From Rhizobacter sp964253025 (GTDB lineage: Bacteria > Pseudomonadota > Gammaproteobacteria > Burkholderiales > Burkholderiaceae_C), in assembly GCF_964253025.1 (NCBI RefSeq), contig NZ_CAXUQC020000001.1, forward strand, positions 3,596,001 to 3,660,000: a DNA stretch of 64,000 nucleotides, read 5' to 3'. Shown here in pieces: positions 63,168 through 64,000 of the stretch. Below the pieces are notes generated by a model. It ran no database searches, was not told where the DNA came from, and worked only from the letters and a program-made list of their open reading frames with translations. Numbering within the stretch: position 1 is the stretch's first letter; every line of letters begins with the position of its first letter. The position numbers were made by a program, and so were the translations under genes.

Positions 63168-64000
63168 ATGGCGAAGGACTTCGGCTCGATGGAAGACAGC
63201 AACCGCTCGACGAACCCGTCGATCCACGAGGTCTCCGACCCCGGCCGCCGCATCGTGCTGCGGGGCGGCCTCGGCGCCGCGCTGCAGGGCCTGATGGCGC
63301 CGGTGGCCGCCGGAGCCCTGTCCGCTTGTTCAATTGCCGCGCCGACCGGACTTCGCCCGTCGGCCGCGGGTCGCCTCGGCTTCACGGGCATTGCCGCCTC
63401 GAGGGCGGACACGGTGGTGGTGCCCGAAGGCTATGAGGCCCGCGTGATTGCGCCATGGGGCGACCCGGTGGGCCTCGCCAAAGCGTCGCCGGCATTCCGG
63501 CCCGATGGCAGCAACACCGCCGAGGATCAGGCGGCTCAAATGGGCATGCACCACGACGGCATGCACTACTACCCGCTCGACGGCTCGCGACGCGGCTTGC
63601 TGGTGATGAACCATGAGTACGCGGACAACGGCTTGCTGTTCGCGGACGGCATGGCCACCTGGACCGCCGAGAAGGTGCGCAAGGCGCAGGCGGCGCACGG
63701 CGTGTCGGTCATCGAGGTCGTGCTCGGCGAGACGGGCTGGACGGTGGTGCGCCCGTCCCGCTACGCACGGCGGATCACGGCGTACACGCCGATGCGCCTC
63801 GCAGGCCCCGCCGCCGGTCATCCGCATGTTCGAACGGCAGCGGATCCGCAAGGCCTGCACGTGCTCGGCACGATGAACAACTGCGCCAGCGGCATCACGC
63901 CGTGGGGCACCTACCTCACGTCGGAGGAGAACTTCATCCTGTACTTCAACGGGCCCGCAGAACCCGATGCCCATGGCAAGCGCTGGGGACTGCGGCCCGG
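63168..64000 (+). CDS. PhoX/DUF839 family alkaline phosphatase, partial (3' end outside window)
   Basis: The gene runs off the right edge, leaving about 277 residues. The N-terminus has a Tat-like signal (DPGRRIVLRGGLGAALQGLM then a hydrophobic stretch ending near SACS at residue 54). The mature part shows PhoX features: VVVPEGYEARVIAPWGDPV near 83-101, AAQMGMHHDGMHYYPL near 121-136 and LLVMNHEYAD near 144-153, which contain the Glu/His residues expected near the calcium/iron centre, and NNCASGITPWGTYLTSEENF near 243-262. It would be a secreted phosphatase. GGAG lies 6-7 bases before the start. Confidence 0.92.
   Translation, partial: MAKDFGSMEDSNRSTNPSIHEVSDPGRRIVLRGGLGAALQGLMAPVAAGALSACSIAAPTGLRPSAAGRLGFTGIAASRADTVVVPEGYEARVIAPWGDPVGLAKASPAFRPDGSNTAEDQAAQMGMHHDGMHYYPLDGSRRGLLVMNHEYADNGLLFADGMATWTAEKVRKAQAAHGVSVIEVVLGETGWTVVRPSRYARRITAYTPMRLAGPAAGHPHVRTAADPQGLHVLGTMNNCASGITPWGTYLTSEENFILYFNGPAEPDAHGKRWGLRP

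Overview
The window is high-GC DNA, and its gene content is typical of a betaproteobacterium of the order Burkholderiales. It carries Bug/TctC-type solute-binding proteins, multiple acyl-CoA dehydrogenase (ACAD) operons, a SorAB-like sulfite dehydrogenase, a liv-type ABC system and a proteobacterial cyanophycin locus. The family assignment (Comamonadaceae or Sphaerotilaceae-like) is inference. No rRNA, tRNA, CRISPR array, insertion sequence or prophage was seen. Genes are densely packed, and long mirror ORFs on opposite strands are a by-product of the base composition.

Region 1 (1-18.9 kb) is a beta-oxidation supercluster. On the minus strand lie two copies of a paired ACAD module (918-2126 with 1-908; 8993-10213 with 7824-8966), a 599-residue DmdC-like ACAD, a hotdog thioesterase, a ComB-like phosphatase and a double-domain 3-hydroxyacyl-CoA dehydrogenase. 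An IclR-type regulator sits among them. On the plus strand an operon encodes a FadB-like hydratase/dehydrogenase, thiolase, SDR, aminoglycoside-phosphotransferase-like protein, ACAD11-like dehydrogenase and an acyl-CoA ligase. The set suggests degradation of dicarboxylic, branched or alicyclic acids through CoA thioesters (pimeloyl-CoA-like logic).

Region 2 (19-29.2 kb) has an orphan Bug solute-binding protein, a secreted PhnD-like/rhodanese fusion divergent from a SorAB-like sulfite dehydrogenase, and a minus-strand group: acyl-CoA synthetase, cyclase, D-2-hydroxyacid dehydrogenase, class II aldolase, and etfA-etfB. ETF is the electron acceptor the many ACADs need. A palindrome around CTGC-N3-GCRG with a GCRGAA arm recurs upstream of the 3-hydroxyacyl-CoA dehydrogenase/iclR, fadB-like and etfB genes, suggesting one IclR-family regulon.

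Region 3 (29.7-42.1 kb) has livHMGF plus its binding protein, a terminator, a 140-bp heptanucleotide repeat array, a second orphan Bug protein, and a second acyl-CoA module (hydrolase, ligase, two SDRs, ACAD).

Region 4 (42.4-57.3 kb) has a complete Dpp/Opp-type peptide ABC importer, a regulator made of two fused TetR units, and a cyanophycin island: two cyanophycin synthetases (the second with a degenerate Mur-ligase P-loop) divergent from an ABC exporter-type protein with an unusual N-terminal domain and a DUF1854 protein.

Region 5 (57.3-64 kb) holds an RtcA-like RNA cyclase, an SDR, a SNF2-family helicase, two small proteins (one glycine-zipper) and the start of a PhoX/DUF839 phosphatase cut by the right edge.
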